Of a DNA stretch of 64,000 bases, positions 25,101 to 40,935 are shown piece after piece (position 1 is the first letter of the stretch; every line of letters starts with the position of its first letter). Below the pieces are notes generated by a model. It ran no database searches. It was given only the letters and a program-made list of their open reading frames with translations, and was not told where the DNA came from. Source of the stretch: Prunus persica (Eukaryota > Streptophyta > Magnoliopsida > Rosales > Rosaceae); assembly GCF_000346465.2 (NCBI RefSeq), contig NC_034009.1:36215557-36279556 (forward strand). Reading direction: 5' to 3'. The position numbers and the translations under genes were made by a program.

Positions 25101-26310
25101 GATATGTTAACGGTTCAATCTCTCAAATATAACCCAACGATACCCTATTATAGAAACAGTGAGGACAAATTTTTCTCACGTTGGACACCTAATCATAGGT
25201 CCAAAATCCACTCATTTCACATCAAAGCCCAAGGACCCCTTTTTTTTTTTTTTCTTTTCTCGTAGAAAAGAGTTTGGAGCATGTCATCTTATCTCCAATT
25301 TTATCGGATGTGCCAAAGGGGAACAAGAACCTCTTTAAATGCAATAACACATTTGAAAGGGCCAACCCAAGCAAAGCAAAAATAGGATGGAAATTGTCCA
25401 TGCGACACCTAAGCTAAGCCTAGGTTTTTTTTAATGGGATGGAGCTTTTTGCATCATGCAGGCTTTATGTCTCCCACTAAATCTGCTACCTTATCCTTGA
25501 ACTCCATTACCAGAACAGCTTGGAAGAAGATGAACCTTTTTTTCTTTCAGTACCGTCCACAACAACACAACTATGATGTTGTTCATGTGCTTTTGTTTTG
25601 TTTTTTTGGTACAACATAATGGACTTGATTTAGTGGATGGGATCCCCCCCACCCCACCCCATTTCTCAAAGGAGAAATAATTGTTACACACAGCCAACAA
25701 ATGACATGATATTTTCTCTTTGAAAGTATTATTAGGGGTGATTCAAGCAAAGAATCTGGAGTACATCGATAATTGCTCTTAACCACTTTAGTTACAAGCC
25801 CATATTGCCCTACCCTATCAATCAAAAGTTTAAACTTGGATAAAATAAATAAATAATGCAAATAATAACTTGAGATGTTTGGCCACCCTTTACTTAGTTC
25901 TAAGCTAAGAAATGGATTAATATTAAGCTAATAAATTCTTTGACTAACATCACTATTACCTATATTACAAAAGTGAATCATGAATATAAAAATCTAAAAA
26001 CAATAATATGGTGTGTTGCTTTCTTCTGTTTGACAATTGAGAATAGATGAAATCCTAAATTCAATTCATATTGAAAAAACTGGGGAGGAAATAAGAGCCT
26101 GCAAACCTCCATCTCAAATTACATCAAAGAATTGGCTCAAGGAAAACTAATTTAGCCGACACATCTGAGCACTAATTCAGGCTTCACTTTCCCAAAACAA
26201 TTTCAATGAAAGAATAAATACATGAAAAAAAATAAGGTTCAACGGATCGGGGTAAAAATTCCTAAAAAATTTATGTTACTGTACCAAGCAGCTTCAAGAT
26301 ATATGTCAAG
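22164..26310. other. intergenic, one TIR element, no supported gene
   Basis: Non-coding apart from the 759-bp transposon at 23637-24395. The remaining sequence has no frame with recognisable content and no exon series. Confidence 0.55.
23637..24395. mobile_element. non-autonomous TIR DNA transposon with GTGTC subterminal repeats
   Basis: The left end ctatgttgtacggacac is an exact reverse complement of the right end gtgtccgtacaacatag. Flanking 8-mers gatatagt (left) and gctatagt (right) match at 7 of 8 bases and look like an 8-bp target duplication, which favours the hAT superfamily. Both subterminal regions are packed with acac-gg / cgtgtc motifs (for example ggggacacggcgacacgg and cgtgtcttgatcgtgtcgg), as expected for transposase-binding arrays. 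No transposase frame is present, so it would depend on an autonomous relative. Confidence 0.8.
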
Positions 26311-26313
26311 ATG

Positions 26314-28491
26314 TCAATTGAATGACTTGAGGTGAAAAACTTGGCAGTTTGAGACATATGACATCTTTGTTGCGGCCAGTTTAAACTTCTTGGCGGCATC
26401 TTCGTTCTCATCTAAACTAATCTGACCAAAATACTTAGACCACCAGGAGGTGCTCCTCAATTTAGCCTTCGGAAAGAAAACACTTCAATATGTCAGTTAT
26501 GCAGTGAATGAAAACAATTATGTAAACCCCCCAATAACAATTTGAAAAATCAAAGACAAGGTAGAACGACGAAATAAAAGGAAACATTAGAAGGCAGAAG
26601 GGTATAAAGACATGGACAATGAACATAAAATGTTTTATCCTTTTGACATGTTCAAGGTTCGAAGAATAATTGAACAAGCAAACATAAAGGAAACTAGAGT
26701 ATCCTAAGTGCAGCAGTTACTTACCGCCTTCCCAAATTTGGAGACCTCAGCAGCTTTAGCTCTCTGCTTACGAGGATAGCCTATATGGCAGATATCAAAC
26801 ATCTCATTAGGCCGACAGATTCGTAAATTTCTCCCACTAAGATGTGGATTTTGTATTGCTACTTGGCACAAATAAAATACTCTGTTCCTGATATGAAAGA
26901 AGACAAAATTTTCTCGCAGAACCAGAAATACATCTTCAAAATAGTAAGAGGCAAAACCAGGTGGACTATATGGCACCCAAACAGGCACATTTTATCAAAA
27001 TGAAAAGAAAATACTTTTGTCACCTTCCTAGATTCGACCTGCTCACAAGTTGTTACAAAAGAAGACAGGTTACAGATCTCCAAATCCAAACCAAGGACCT
27101 TTGCTGTAAGATGACAACTCCAGAAACATATGAAATCAGGCTTATACGGATTTGAACATCAATAGTTCAGTAGAGGTTGGCCATCAATGAGGGGCACAGA
27201 ATTGCAAATGATGTGACCATAATCAGGTAGAAGAACCTCAAGGATAGGGCAGCCTATAAATGTACAACGAAATGCAAAATACATAAATGTATTTAACAAG
27301 TAGACATAAGATCTTACCAGTAAAGACCACAAGACCATCAACTGATACCCTTGCTAGATCCGGGAGGGTCTTGTTGAGGTATTTATCCGACAAATAATCC
27401 AACGCATCCGAAACAAGTACAATAGAAAACGACTTTGGCCTGTATGGAAGCGGATACTTGATATCAACAACACGAACTACGTCTTTGCGCACAAGAGCTT
27501 TACAGCTTCTACCAGCATCCTCTACATCATAAGGTTCCACACCCCATGCTTCAGTTTCTTCCTCACTCAGCAATGTAGAAACCACTGCACAAGTATCAGG
27601 GCCAACGTGCAAAACCTTATGCATGCTGTCACCATATGCTTTCTTCAAAACAGGAATTGCTCGTTGGACCTCCGCTGTGCATGAGTGACCTGCAGCTAAA
27701 ATCTTCATATGCGGCGACTTAAAAACAAGTTCATAGACCAGCAAAAATGTAGCAAAATTACGAATACATGAACTAAATCACCACCTGCTTGTCAACTCAT
27801 ACCATTTTCCAAAGCTAGAAACTGGGATTAAATTTCACAAATTAAAACATAACTGCTAGTGTTGCGACGGTTTTGAACATTTTCACACAAGAAGAGACAT
27901 ATTGTCTTTAATGCAAAAGACCATTTGTTGTAACTTACTCACACACAAAAAAATGTTTTGTGCCATGGTCCGGTACAAAGATATAATTTAAGAAATATAC
28001 AGAGCATATACAAAATATACCTTCAACCCTGCTAACAACCCCTTTAACAATGCCACCACCTCCACCTACATGCAGTCACAAATACATAACATGAACAATA
28101 TCTATCAGACCAAAAAATAAAAATATTATGAAATGAAGTCGAATTCGTTACGCATTAAGCAGAACAAATCGATATGTAAAATCAAAATAAAAGCAAAAGG
28201 CTACCAACCTCTGCCGCCGTTGTATGAATAGGCAAGAAGAAGCAATGCTCCCTGAAAATTCATCATTACCATTATTCAAATGAACCCAACATTATTTCTT
28301 CAGCCCACAAATTAAAATAAAATAAAAGGAAAGGAAATTGAGAGTAAATTAATTACCACGGCGATAAGTGCGACTGATAAGATCGGAGAAGACCTCGACT
28401 TAGAATAGGCAGAGCCTGAGAGTAAAGAGCCTCCATTGTCCCCAAATCGCCGAGACGGGTTCAAATTCACATTCACTGGCCTCCGAGACAT
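26314..28491 (-). CDS. CGR3: Golgi pectin methyltransferase, CGR2/CGR3 type
   Basis: Six exons on the minus strand: 28357-28491, 28209-28251, 28021-28065, 27318-27689, 26725-26780 and 26314-26466. They join in frame to 267 residues, close to Arabidopsis CGR3. The short basic N-terminus MSRRPVNVN... is followed by a hydrophobic signal anchor at about residues 37-54 (ILSVALIAVGALLLLAYSY), giving a type II Golgi membrane protein. A Gly-rich stem follows (GGRGGGG). The lumenal domain opens with HSCTAEVQRAIPVLKKAYGD and has the SAM-methyltransferase-like motif VLHVGPDTCAVV, then VEPYDVED, FSIVLVSDALDYLS and SSWW-type STSWWSKYFGQISLDENE near the end. In Arabidopsis CGR2/CGR3 methylesterify homogalacturonan in the Golgi, using S-adenosylmethionine, and affect wall extensibility and growth. 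The family name comes from sequence memory and is a strong match. The gene is divergent from the J-protein gene across 543 bp. Confidence 0.93.
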
Positions 28492-29034
28492 GGCTTTTCG
28501 GACTTTGCTGTTTTATGTGTATCTCTGCCATAATTAATTAATTAATCACTAACTAATTAATTAAAATTGCATTTGCCAAACACATCTGTTAACGAAATTA
28601 CCAGAAAAAGAGGCGTTAAAGAACCCACATTGGATCGGATTTGCCTGCTGCTGACTCAGAGAGTCTCTGTGCTATGAGTTGGGAGTTGAAGACGATGGCT
28701 CGTTTTTTCTCTTTTGGTTCCAAAATCTAGTTGGTTTGGGCCGATTGGGCCCATGAGCCCACCGCCCACAAATCACACAAGCCCACTTCGCCAAGATTGG
28801 AGATCGGTTTCTCTGCTCAGATGTGTCTCCAACTCCATTTCCATTGAGAATTTGACAGAGAGTCGTATTCCAAGGCGGTGTAAGCGACTCTGTGAGGAAA
28901 TACCATTCATAGAAGTCCAATTTTTTTTTTTTCTTTTGAACAGGAAAAACCCTAGCCATGGTTGTTGGGTTTCGCGAACATTTACAGTAACAATTGTTGA
29001 ATTCGATAGCTAAAGCCTGAGACTTTGCGGGAAA
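28492..29034. promoter_or_regulatory. probable bidirectional promoter (CGR3 / J-protein)
   Basis: The 543 bp between the two divergent ATGs contain several GGGCC/GCCCA site II-like motifs (tttgggccgattgggcccatgagcccaccgccca, about 28735-28772, and aagcccac near 28789) and a telo-box-like aaaccctag at about 28945-28954. No strong TATA box is visible. This set is usual for broadly expressed plant genes. Shared control is inferred from the spacing. Confidence 0.55.
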
Positions 29035-31254
29035 ATGAGCGACGACGATGGTAATCGGAATAGGAATAAGAATGGCCCGCGGACGCCGCCAAACAGACCC
29101 TACCAGGAGAGAGAGGAAGACATGAAGATTTGGGGAATTCTGGTGTTTGGTCTAATTGGCGCCACCGCCACCACTCTCGCGGTAAGTTCAATTATCTTCA
29201 TCTTCCTTCTTGTACGAGTGTGAGGCCAATAGGAATTGAGAATTGAGAATTGTGTGGGAATTTGGCAGGTTTCTCAGCTTCGTAGGACTGTTGATTGGGT
29301 CTATACTCAGGTAGATTTCGTATAGATAATGGGTTTGTCTGCGATTTTGTAAATTCGAAGCCTTTTGTTATTTGTGAACCGAAAGTTCTATGCTTGAGAT
29401 GACATTTAAGAGACCATGGTTAATGTAGTTAAAAGTGCTTAATTAGAAAGTAATCCTGTTCTTTTCTTTTCTTCTTCTTAAATAAAAGTTAATATGTGGG
29501 TTAGTTTGTAGTTCTTACTGGAGCTGATCATGTTTTTCATTGCATGGAAAAAGTTGTTCAGATCACAATCATCGTGGAAAGGAGGAAGCGGTAGTTCATT
29601 CCGGACATCCTTTCAGGAGGAAGCATGGAAAAAATATAATCGTCGCATGCAAGAGGAGTATGAGGAAGAACTGGAGAGAGTGGTGAGTTTTCATTCTAAT
29701 TTCTATATTGGTTTTCAGATTTACTTCTCGGCAACTATCTGTTAATCAAGCAAACGTTGATTGTAAAACTCTGTTAATGTTTATTTATTTATTTGTAAGA
29801 CTGAAATCTTCCGCCATTATTGCCATTGTTGTAAAACTCTCAGAGTGCTGTTTTTTGGCCAATTGCTGTTTTGCCTTTACTCAAACTTATTTCATTGTAT
29901 ATTTCTAAATGCAAAAGGCATGCACAAGTCATCACATTGCATCCCGAAAACCTGCTGAGCGCAGAATTAATATTTTCACCTCCAATGTTAGAGTAGTTCT
30001 TAGTGCTTGCCTTAAAATGTCAAGTCTCTCTCTCTTTAAAACAAAGAAAGCATCCCTGAGATGACTCAAAGGGTTTTTTTTAAAATAAAAAAAATCACGA
30101 TTGTAACATAGAAAGCATCCCTGAGTTAACTCAAAGGGTTGTTGTCTTTTTTAATCATGTTGTCATCTGTAGGAACGTATTAGGCGTATGCAAAGTGTGT
30201 TCAATAGAGAGAGGAACAAATATAAAAGCAGCTATGAGAGCTGGAGGGAAAATGGTCAAGGTGCATACCATCAACATTTCCAGCGAGAAGATTGGTATTG
30301 GAAAACTGATACATCCTTCAAAGACCGGAGGAATAATTACAGGAAGACTCCTAGGGAAAATGCAAGCTATTTATTATCGCATCATTACTCAGTATTAGGC
30401 CTTGACAGGTAAAGTTGGTATCATGCATAGATCTCCTTTCTGTGTACTGTTGATAGTCAATGTCTGGCTGATGTACCAAGTTGAGTTTATATCATTTTTA
30501 GATGTAATGCTTATGCTTCGTAATGCTGGATTCACTTTGCACTTTCGTCCCATGTTCAGAAGATCAGATCTGTCAGACATGTATTTGCATGATTCCCCAA
30601 TCTCATCAATAACATAAACTTGACATTTTCACTTCTCTTCTTTTTTGAACAGGTTTAGAAAGGCACCTTACACGGATGCTGAGATTAAGGTATTCCCTGT
30701 GTTTTGACTTACTGTTAACAGTGTTAAGAGCTAATAGATTTCGTCCTCTGTATTTTCCCCTATTAATTTTATGACTCTAATTGGATGTTGGCTGTACCTG
30801 TACCTCGTGACATTTTTTTTTTTGTGGCGGAGATTATGTGGACCTGCTATAACTTCGTGTCAAATATAACAAAAGAGATCATAGGTTCAAACCACAACAA
30901 AAACTAGTAGTTCTGATATGCGCTGTGTATTGAAGTTCCAGCAGCAGTTACTAGAGTCTAATCAATTAAAGAGTTTCATAGAGTAACTGAGTCATTTCTT
31001 TTGTGCTCTTAACCTTGTTTTATTCTTGCAGACAGCGTTTAGGACTAAGGCAAAGCAATTTCACCCAGATCAAAACCAAGATAATAAAGGTGGAAAATTC
31101 TTGGCCATTACTGATTTTTTGTTAGCTGATGCCATTGCTTTGCATTGAAGTTCACTGCTTGTCTTTTGTTGCAGAGGCTGCTGAAGCAAAGTTTAAAGAG
31201 GTAATGACGTCCTACGAGGCCATAAAGAAAGAGAGGGGAAACACGAATCTGTGA
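29035..31254 (+). CDS. membrane-anchored J-domain (DnaJ-like) protein
   Basis: Seven exons, 29035-29181, 29269-29310, 29554-29682, 30173-30408, 30653-30689, 31032-31089 and 31175-31254, give 242 residues. The Asn/Arg/Pro-rich N-terminus is followed by one hydrophobic segment at about residues 31-50 (MKIWGILVFGLIGATATTLA), likely a membrane anchor. A highly charged coiled-coil-like middle (EEAWKKYNRRMQEEYEEELERV..., residues 78-125) comes next. The C-terminal J domain at about 176-240 has YSVLGL at the start and the HPD tripeptide (residues 208-210) that stimulates Hsp70 ATPase. A single J domain at the C-terminus, without Gly/Phe or zinc-finger regions, makes it a type III (class C) J protein. 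The Hsp70 partner and membrane are unknown; mitochondrion, plastid or ER are all possible. The acceptor of exon 3 is taken as aaaaag at 29553 because the stronger ttgttcag 15 bp further puts a stop after ten codons. Confidence 0.9.
30042..30140. repeat. short direct repeat in intron 3 of the J-protein gene
   Basis: gaaagcatccctgag followed by actcaaagggtt occurs twice, at about 30045-30074 and 30111-30140, with two or three differences between copies and an A/T-rich spacer. It lies about 40 bp before the exon 4 acceptor. Confidence 0.8.
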
Positions 31255-31933
31255 ACCGGCTGATACAGCCTGAGATTTTTGAGACGTTGAAGGGCGCAGG
31301 GTTGTGCAGTATTCAACAGGGCACTTCCACCTTTTCTTTGCATTATTAGTAACAGCAATAACATATTTTTGAGTAGATAAATCTTAGCCTCTTGATAAAG
31401 AATTTGAAAGTTCGTTCTTGATGTTGTATATCAAATGGGAATAATTGGTGATTTTTTTTTATACCCACATAAAGTAAAAGCGGGCTATGTATTTGAATTT
31501 TGGAGAACATGCGACTATGCATGCATAGGCTTTGTAATATATTGTTTTAACAATTTTCCAAAAATTATGTGATATATATTATTAATTGAGTTCTTTTATT
31601 TGAGTGTGATTAACTGAAAAATAATTCGGTAGAATCTTTGTTTACCATGTGGATGTTCTGTGTTTTTTAATCTTTTTTCTACGGGTTTGAATTTGATCCT
31701 TAAATAAAATAAACAAATAAATAAACTATGGAGGACATTAGAAGTCTTTTTCTTTCAATTATGTACTTGAAAAAAAAAAAATTAAAGGAATAAACACATA
31801 GAAAGAAAGAGTCCTAGAAAACAAAATCTGCGGTTACTACAACAAATCTCTGTTTTTTGCATTCACCATCCTCCCCTTCAACTTCGCACAAGGAATCGGA
31901 GCCTCTGCCGGCAGCACGGTTTTCTCAAAACCT

Positions 31934-35552
<3,619 letters not shown>

Positions 35553-35671
35553 TTCTCCTCCGCAAATGCGAACTCGATCGAAGCTCTCAGAGACGACAAA
35601 AGGACAAAACGACGACGCGTCTCTCTGTTTCTCACTCCCTGTCTGTCTGTATCGGCTTTTTTCTTGATGCG

Positions 35672-35679
<8 letters not shown>

Positions 35680-35714
<35 letters not shown>

Positions 35715-35722
35715 CTCTCTTC
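35680..35722. repeat. (CA)n/(CT)n compound microsatellite in SQE leader
   Basis: About 31 bases of CA followed by a CT run, 128-170 bp upstream of the SQE ATG, probably in the promoter or 5' UTR. Confidence 0.93.
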
Positions 35723-38700
35723 TCTCGAGTCTCTGGCTCTTCGCTGGCTCTTTGCCTTTTTTGAACGGTTATAGGCTGTTGCAACGGTGCCACGATATGT
35801 GTGTTGGCAGGGCATGTTCACTTTTTATGGGGCTCCACGAGTCACAACGACAAGTTTGTCACAGCTGTGCAATACGATGCGTTTGGTTGGATTTCTAACT
35901 TGTGCCACGGGAGTGTTCTTGCTTAAGCTGTGCGTATTGAACCCCAGGTTGACTGGTGCTTCACTATTATTCTAAGTTTTTATGTTTTTTTTTTAATTTT
36001 ATAATCACGTATTATTGAGGGGTGTACTCAATTAAAATTTTAAAATAGTTTAAAAATTCAGGTGTATTCAATTAAGATTTTAAAAAAGTTTATATAAATT
36101 TGAATGTTCAATTTCAATTTTCAATTGACTTTAAAAAAATACATTGAAATATATGTGTATTCAATTATGACTGTTTAGAGATAAAAAAATCTCTTCTCTT
36201 TTTCTACTACGCTTTTATATATGTATGATCTCTCATCAATATTCTTCCCAATAGTTGTTGTTGTATATCATATATCATATATTCTCAATATCGATAGTCT
36301 TTCAACGTGTGTTTCTCTTTTTCCCAATGGTAGTTGTTGCTGTTACAAATAAAAGCTCCAATCTCCTCTTTGAATAGTTGTTGTTATTGTACATCATATA
36401 TCAATGTAAAATAGCAACCCCGTTATTTTTTCTACTTTTCCTTCTTTTATTTTTTATTTTTTATTTTGGTTGGTGTTAATTTTTATTTGTTTTTGTACAT
36501 TATATTATGTTATAGCCTTCTTTATCGATATACAGGCATCCTTTATTTTTGTCATTTTTTTTGTTATGCCTTTTCCTTCTTTATTAGTTGTTTACAATGT
36601 TATATGTGCAATTCAGATTTTTTTTGTCATTAATAGAGATGGAAGAAGTAGACGCTTAACTATGAAATGAAGAAACCGAGAAAGGAAAAGAAGAAAAGAA
36701 AATGGACAATGAATAATTAGAGAAACATTATCCTGAAACCATAAAGATATTGTTGATGGCAAGAGAAGCACTAGCTCAAGTGCCAAAAAAAGGGAAAAAA
36801 TAAAGAAAATAACATTTTAGAACTTTAATCAACTCTTTAAAATCTATGATAAAACTATAACAAACACCATTAAAATCAATCTAGGAATTCAATCAAACTC
36901 TATGCAAAGTTGATAGAAATCAATTCAAATATATTGAACTCTATAAACTTTATAAATCCATTGAACTCTTTTAAAATAGTAATTGAATACACTTAAAAAA
37001 ATACAAGTAATTTGATTTCCTTTTGTTTTATAATCTTTTTATTGTGTATTATTGGGAGTTGTAACTTGAAAGTAGAAATAATTACAAGGGAAAATTGTAT
37101 CATACAATAATACGTAAATTATTTTAACAATTACGGGTTCATTTGATCTCTTGTGTATGGTAGTATTTCTCTCGGCGTATACTCTTTTTTTATAGAACGG
37201 TCCTATGGGAAATTGAAACTCAATGACATTTCAATGTATATATTTTTTTTTTTTGGGCCTGCTCTTCAATTTACAAGCATCCACACAGTATCAGAAACCC
37301 TTTTTCTATTATACATGGCCAATGAGATTAGGGAAGAAATTAGATGAATAAATTAGTGGTTGAACTGTGAATAATTTTGACCAAAATTTCCGTCTTGGGT
37401 TTAGAACTTAGAGTCAAGGCTCTCACGTCGAACAGTTGTCAAACAAAAAGAAGGTCGGGGGACTCGAAAAAAATAAATATAATATTTAGGATACGAACGT
37501 ATTATTATATTAAATCACGTGAATCCGATTTGTACAGTATATTAGTCAAGAATAATTAAGCTGGCATGGCATTTGATCTAAAATGAATAATATTGTAATC
37601 TGATTGGTGGGAGCGTGACAGGCATTACATGTTTTATGGAACTTTAAGAAAAGGATATTTGGGAAAAGAAGAAGTGTGGAAATCGGATCAAGTGACTAAT
37701 ATTATTATAATTTTTAGCTAAAAATAGAAAAGAAAAAGAAAAAGAAAAGAGAGAGATTAATATATTATAATTCTGAAACTCGTCACGCACGAACTTTCTG
37801 ATTGTAGTGTTTAATATATAAATAGTCTCAAACGAGTCTTAAAGTTAGAAAAGTTGATTGGATGAAATGTTGAGAATTTAGATGGTAGAGGGAAAATTGG
37901 AGAAAAAAAAAATTTATATCCTTAATTTTCTGAAAAAATAAGATAGGAGGTCAATTTAAAGCTAAATACAAATTCAACGAGGAAATCACTAATATACCCA
38001 TATAAATTATATACCAATATAATAAGAGGAGTAGTCGGACGACCAAGGTCCAAGACAAAAGTGTACTCCACCGCTGAAGAATTCGGCGGGCACACTCGTC
38101 CGTACGCCGTCAATAATAATGCAACAATAATTTATTTTTTATGAATTAATCAGTCAAAATGAGTAAGACATGATATAAAACCAACTGGCGGCATCAGAGT
38201 GTAGTTTGGATTTGCCACTTGCATCGCATGTGTTAAGAAATATGTCCAAATTAACGGCTTCTTGTTATTAATTTGCCTAATGTAAAATCCCACGCCACAA
38301 CATACAAGTTTGACTGAAGATGAGTGAGCTTCACCATGGCTAGAAAACTTTTTCATCCATATAACTAAAAACATGTTTTGAACCTACATAATCATATTTT
38401 ATTATGATAAGACTTTATAGCTCGATTGGTTAAGAACGCTTATTATGACATATGACAAGGCTATTCCCCCCACTCAAATATCTCTTGTGTATTAAAAGAG
38501 GAAATCATATTCTATCCAATATAATTTTTTAAAATTTTGTATTATTCTTAAAATTTACTAATGCCACGTCGTCATGCTATGCAAAATGAGTTTTTGAGCC
38601 CAATGCAAAAAGGGCCCAACAGGCCTGTTGGCAAATCCATTAAGGTAGAAACTCGACTGAGAAGCAGAAAATTAAAATTAAAAGGCGGGCGTAGCGGCAT
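35723..38700. other. intergenic between SQE and the HhH-like gene
   Basis: Very AT-rich. About a third is a MITE-like element (36019-36996). No supported gene; the longer frames (for example 36470-36670 and 37153-37347) are low-complexity hydrophobic translations of T-rich sequence. Confidence 0.55.
36019..36996. mobile_element. ~1-kb MITE-like element with gtgtattcaatta ends
   Basis: The left end has two tandem units (ggggtgtactcaattaaaattttaaaatag and aggtgtattcaattaagattttaaa). The right end carries the inverse (tttaaaatagtaattgaatacactt) preceded by several inverted attgaactc/aatcaaactc units. The interior has no coding capacity. A target duplication is not evident, so the superfamily is left open. 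Confidence 0.5.
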
Positions 38701-38782
38701 TAGCGGGATCTGATTTGCAAAAGGCGAAAGAAACGAACCAAACCAAAAAGGCAAAGACGCGGTACAGCGAGCAACAGCAAAA

Positions 38783-39001
38783 ATGGAATTTGAGTGCTCT
38801 GCTCCGAGTCTCTGGAGAGAGGCCCTATCTTCTTACTCGTCTCGCATCCAATCACTCAACAAACCCAATTTGGTTTCTCTCGACGACTTTTACCGCAACG
38901 CGCTCCCTTCTCTCCTCCACCAACGAAACCCTAGCCCCTTCATCACCACCTCCGAGCTCTCTGACCTCATGCGCTGGAAGCTCACACGTGGCAAATGGCG
39001 G

Positions 39002-39037
<36 letters not shown>

Positions 39038-40180
39038 TCAACATTTTTGTGCGTCTATATATCAATTTTGCTGCTAGACTGAGGAGTGGGCTAAACTTGT
39101 ATGTAAAATTGTGGATTTGAGGCCGAGGCTGTTGGATTTCGTATCGGCTTTGGACGAGGCCGTGGTGAAATCGGCCTCCCAAAAGGCGTTTCAGGCTCTT
39201 CCTGATATCTCAAAGGCTATCTCTGAGCTCACGGTGCTCAAAGGGCTGGGTCCCGCCACCGCCTCTGCCGTTCTGGCAGCTTACGCTCCTGACGTGGCGC
39301 CCTTCATGTCCGACGAGGTGAATTAACTTAGGCTTTTGAGTGCAGATTTTGGGTTTATTGCTTCTCATTTGAGTATTGTCTTTCTAGTTGATTTTAAAAT
39401 TTAATTTGTGTTTGTTTGGTAACAGGCTATGGTTGCAGCTCTTGGCAACTCCAAAGACTATACACTCAAGCAGTACCTGTTATTCGTAAATAAGTTACAG
39501 GAGAAAGCGAAGGTCAGTCAATTTCTTCAGCATTGGTGTAACTCGGAAAAATACTAGATGACTGCAATGCAAGCATATAACACGTGCACATTATACAAAT
39601 CTAGTGCCAATTAATTTAGTGTAATACTGTGTGCGGAACAAAAATCATAGGGTGGGCGCAGTTGTAAGCGCAACCTCCCTCTCGCATCCACCCATCACAT
39701 GCTGTCCATGCGATTTGATGACTATGAGAGGGCACGCATGCTCCCTGCCCAGTTAAACTTTCTCAGGGCTGATTTTCATTCTCATGAGCATGAAAGCTGC
39801 TATCATTGTAATTCCAGCCCTTTTTTTATGGTGATTTGAGTGTAGCATGTCCATTTTTCCATACTAAATTAAATTATCATATTAAGTGTGCCAAATCTGT
39901 AAGTTGTGATAATTTTAGTTTGGCATGGTGTGAACAATAATATTATCTAAACTAATGTCACATTATTTACTTTTCCATGGATTTTGCTGCCACTTTTAAC
40001 TATCTGCTGGTGGAATGTATGCAGGAACTGACTGCCGAAGGGGAGACCTTCACGCCATCAGATGTAGAGAGGGCTTTGTGGAGTGGTGCTGTAGGGGCCA
40101 AGCTGCCATCTTCGCAATCAGATCCAGACCTCAAAACTGATAAAAGTAAAAATCCCAACAAGAGAAAGCGAAAGCGCTGA
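38783..40180 (+). CDS. helix-hairpin-helix-like protein with basic C-terminus
   Basis: Four exons, 38783-39000, 39122-39317, 39426-39512 and 40025-40180, join in frame to 218 residues. The N-terminal part has SSELSDLMRWKLTRGKWR-like sequence. Residues about 103-124 (ISELTVLKGLGPATASAVLAAY) look like a helix-hairpin-helix of the kind seen in DNA glycosylases (LxGlGxaTAsavL), followed by FMSDEAM. No downstream catalytic lysine/aspartate pattern or Fe-S cysteines of HhH-GPD enzymes can be seen, so a glycosylase activity is not claimed. The tail is Ser/Asp-rich and ends in KRKRKR, a likely nuclear localisation signal. The fold resemblance is inference; otherwise this is a conserved-looking protein I cannot name. 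The start is the first ATG in the long frame. Intron 1 begins with a (CT)n tract directly after the donor. The AVT6-like gene starts 755 bp downstream on the same strand. Confidence 0.85.
39004..39036. repeat. (CT)n microsatellite at an intron donor
   Basis: A CT run begins three bases into intron 1 (gtacctctct...) of the HhH-like gene and fills over a quarter of this 121-bp intron. Confidence 0.93.
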
Positions 40181-40935
40181 TGTAGTGCTCTGCCATTTAA
40201 CTGGCTTTGGCAATGCTTGTAAGTTCTAACTAACTTCGAAACTACATTAAAATGCTGTACAAGCAAGTATTTTATCAACTCATGAACAAAGCTTGTGCTT
40301 TGCATATGTTGTAACCTATCTCTGTAGCTTGTGCTTTGTATTTTGCAAACTATGAATCATTGACCCATATGAGTAAATATTGTCTGAATTTATGTTATTT
40401 TATTTTATCAGTTTCTGGGATAAAAAAACCCTAAGTCAACGTAAACTGGAAGCCCATTTGAACTTCGGCCTTACCATTAGCAGTTACTGTTAACATATCG
40501 TTTGAATGAAATTCTAGAGAGACTTTGTTCGTTTTGGTCTATGCTTGGTCAAAAAACTCTGCAATACGTTAAATTGGTCACTCCCTCTCAAAGAAACGCG
40601 TTGAATAAAATTTGAAACACCCAATTGGAATGAAATCCATTAAAAGGCTAATTATCTTTTATAGTCTCTCCTATTTATTGGGCCATCCCTAATGCTTTGC
40701 CAAATCGTAAGGAGTTTCCCAAGCTCTGCTTTTGTCGTTTGTTTTCACATAACGGCCTTCCAATTCCAAGCTGTAATAAAATCTGCAAACGTGTCAACGT
40801 GCTATTCGTTTCCAGGTCGGTTCTTGTGCGGCCAACAAATCAGATAAAAATCCCTTCCCCAAACCCCCTCAACGGCTTCAGACCCCAAAAAAACTCCCTC
40901 AACGGCCAACCCAACAACCCCCATAATCTACCAAA

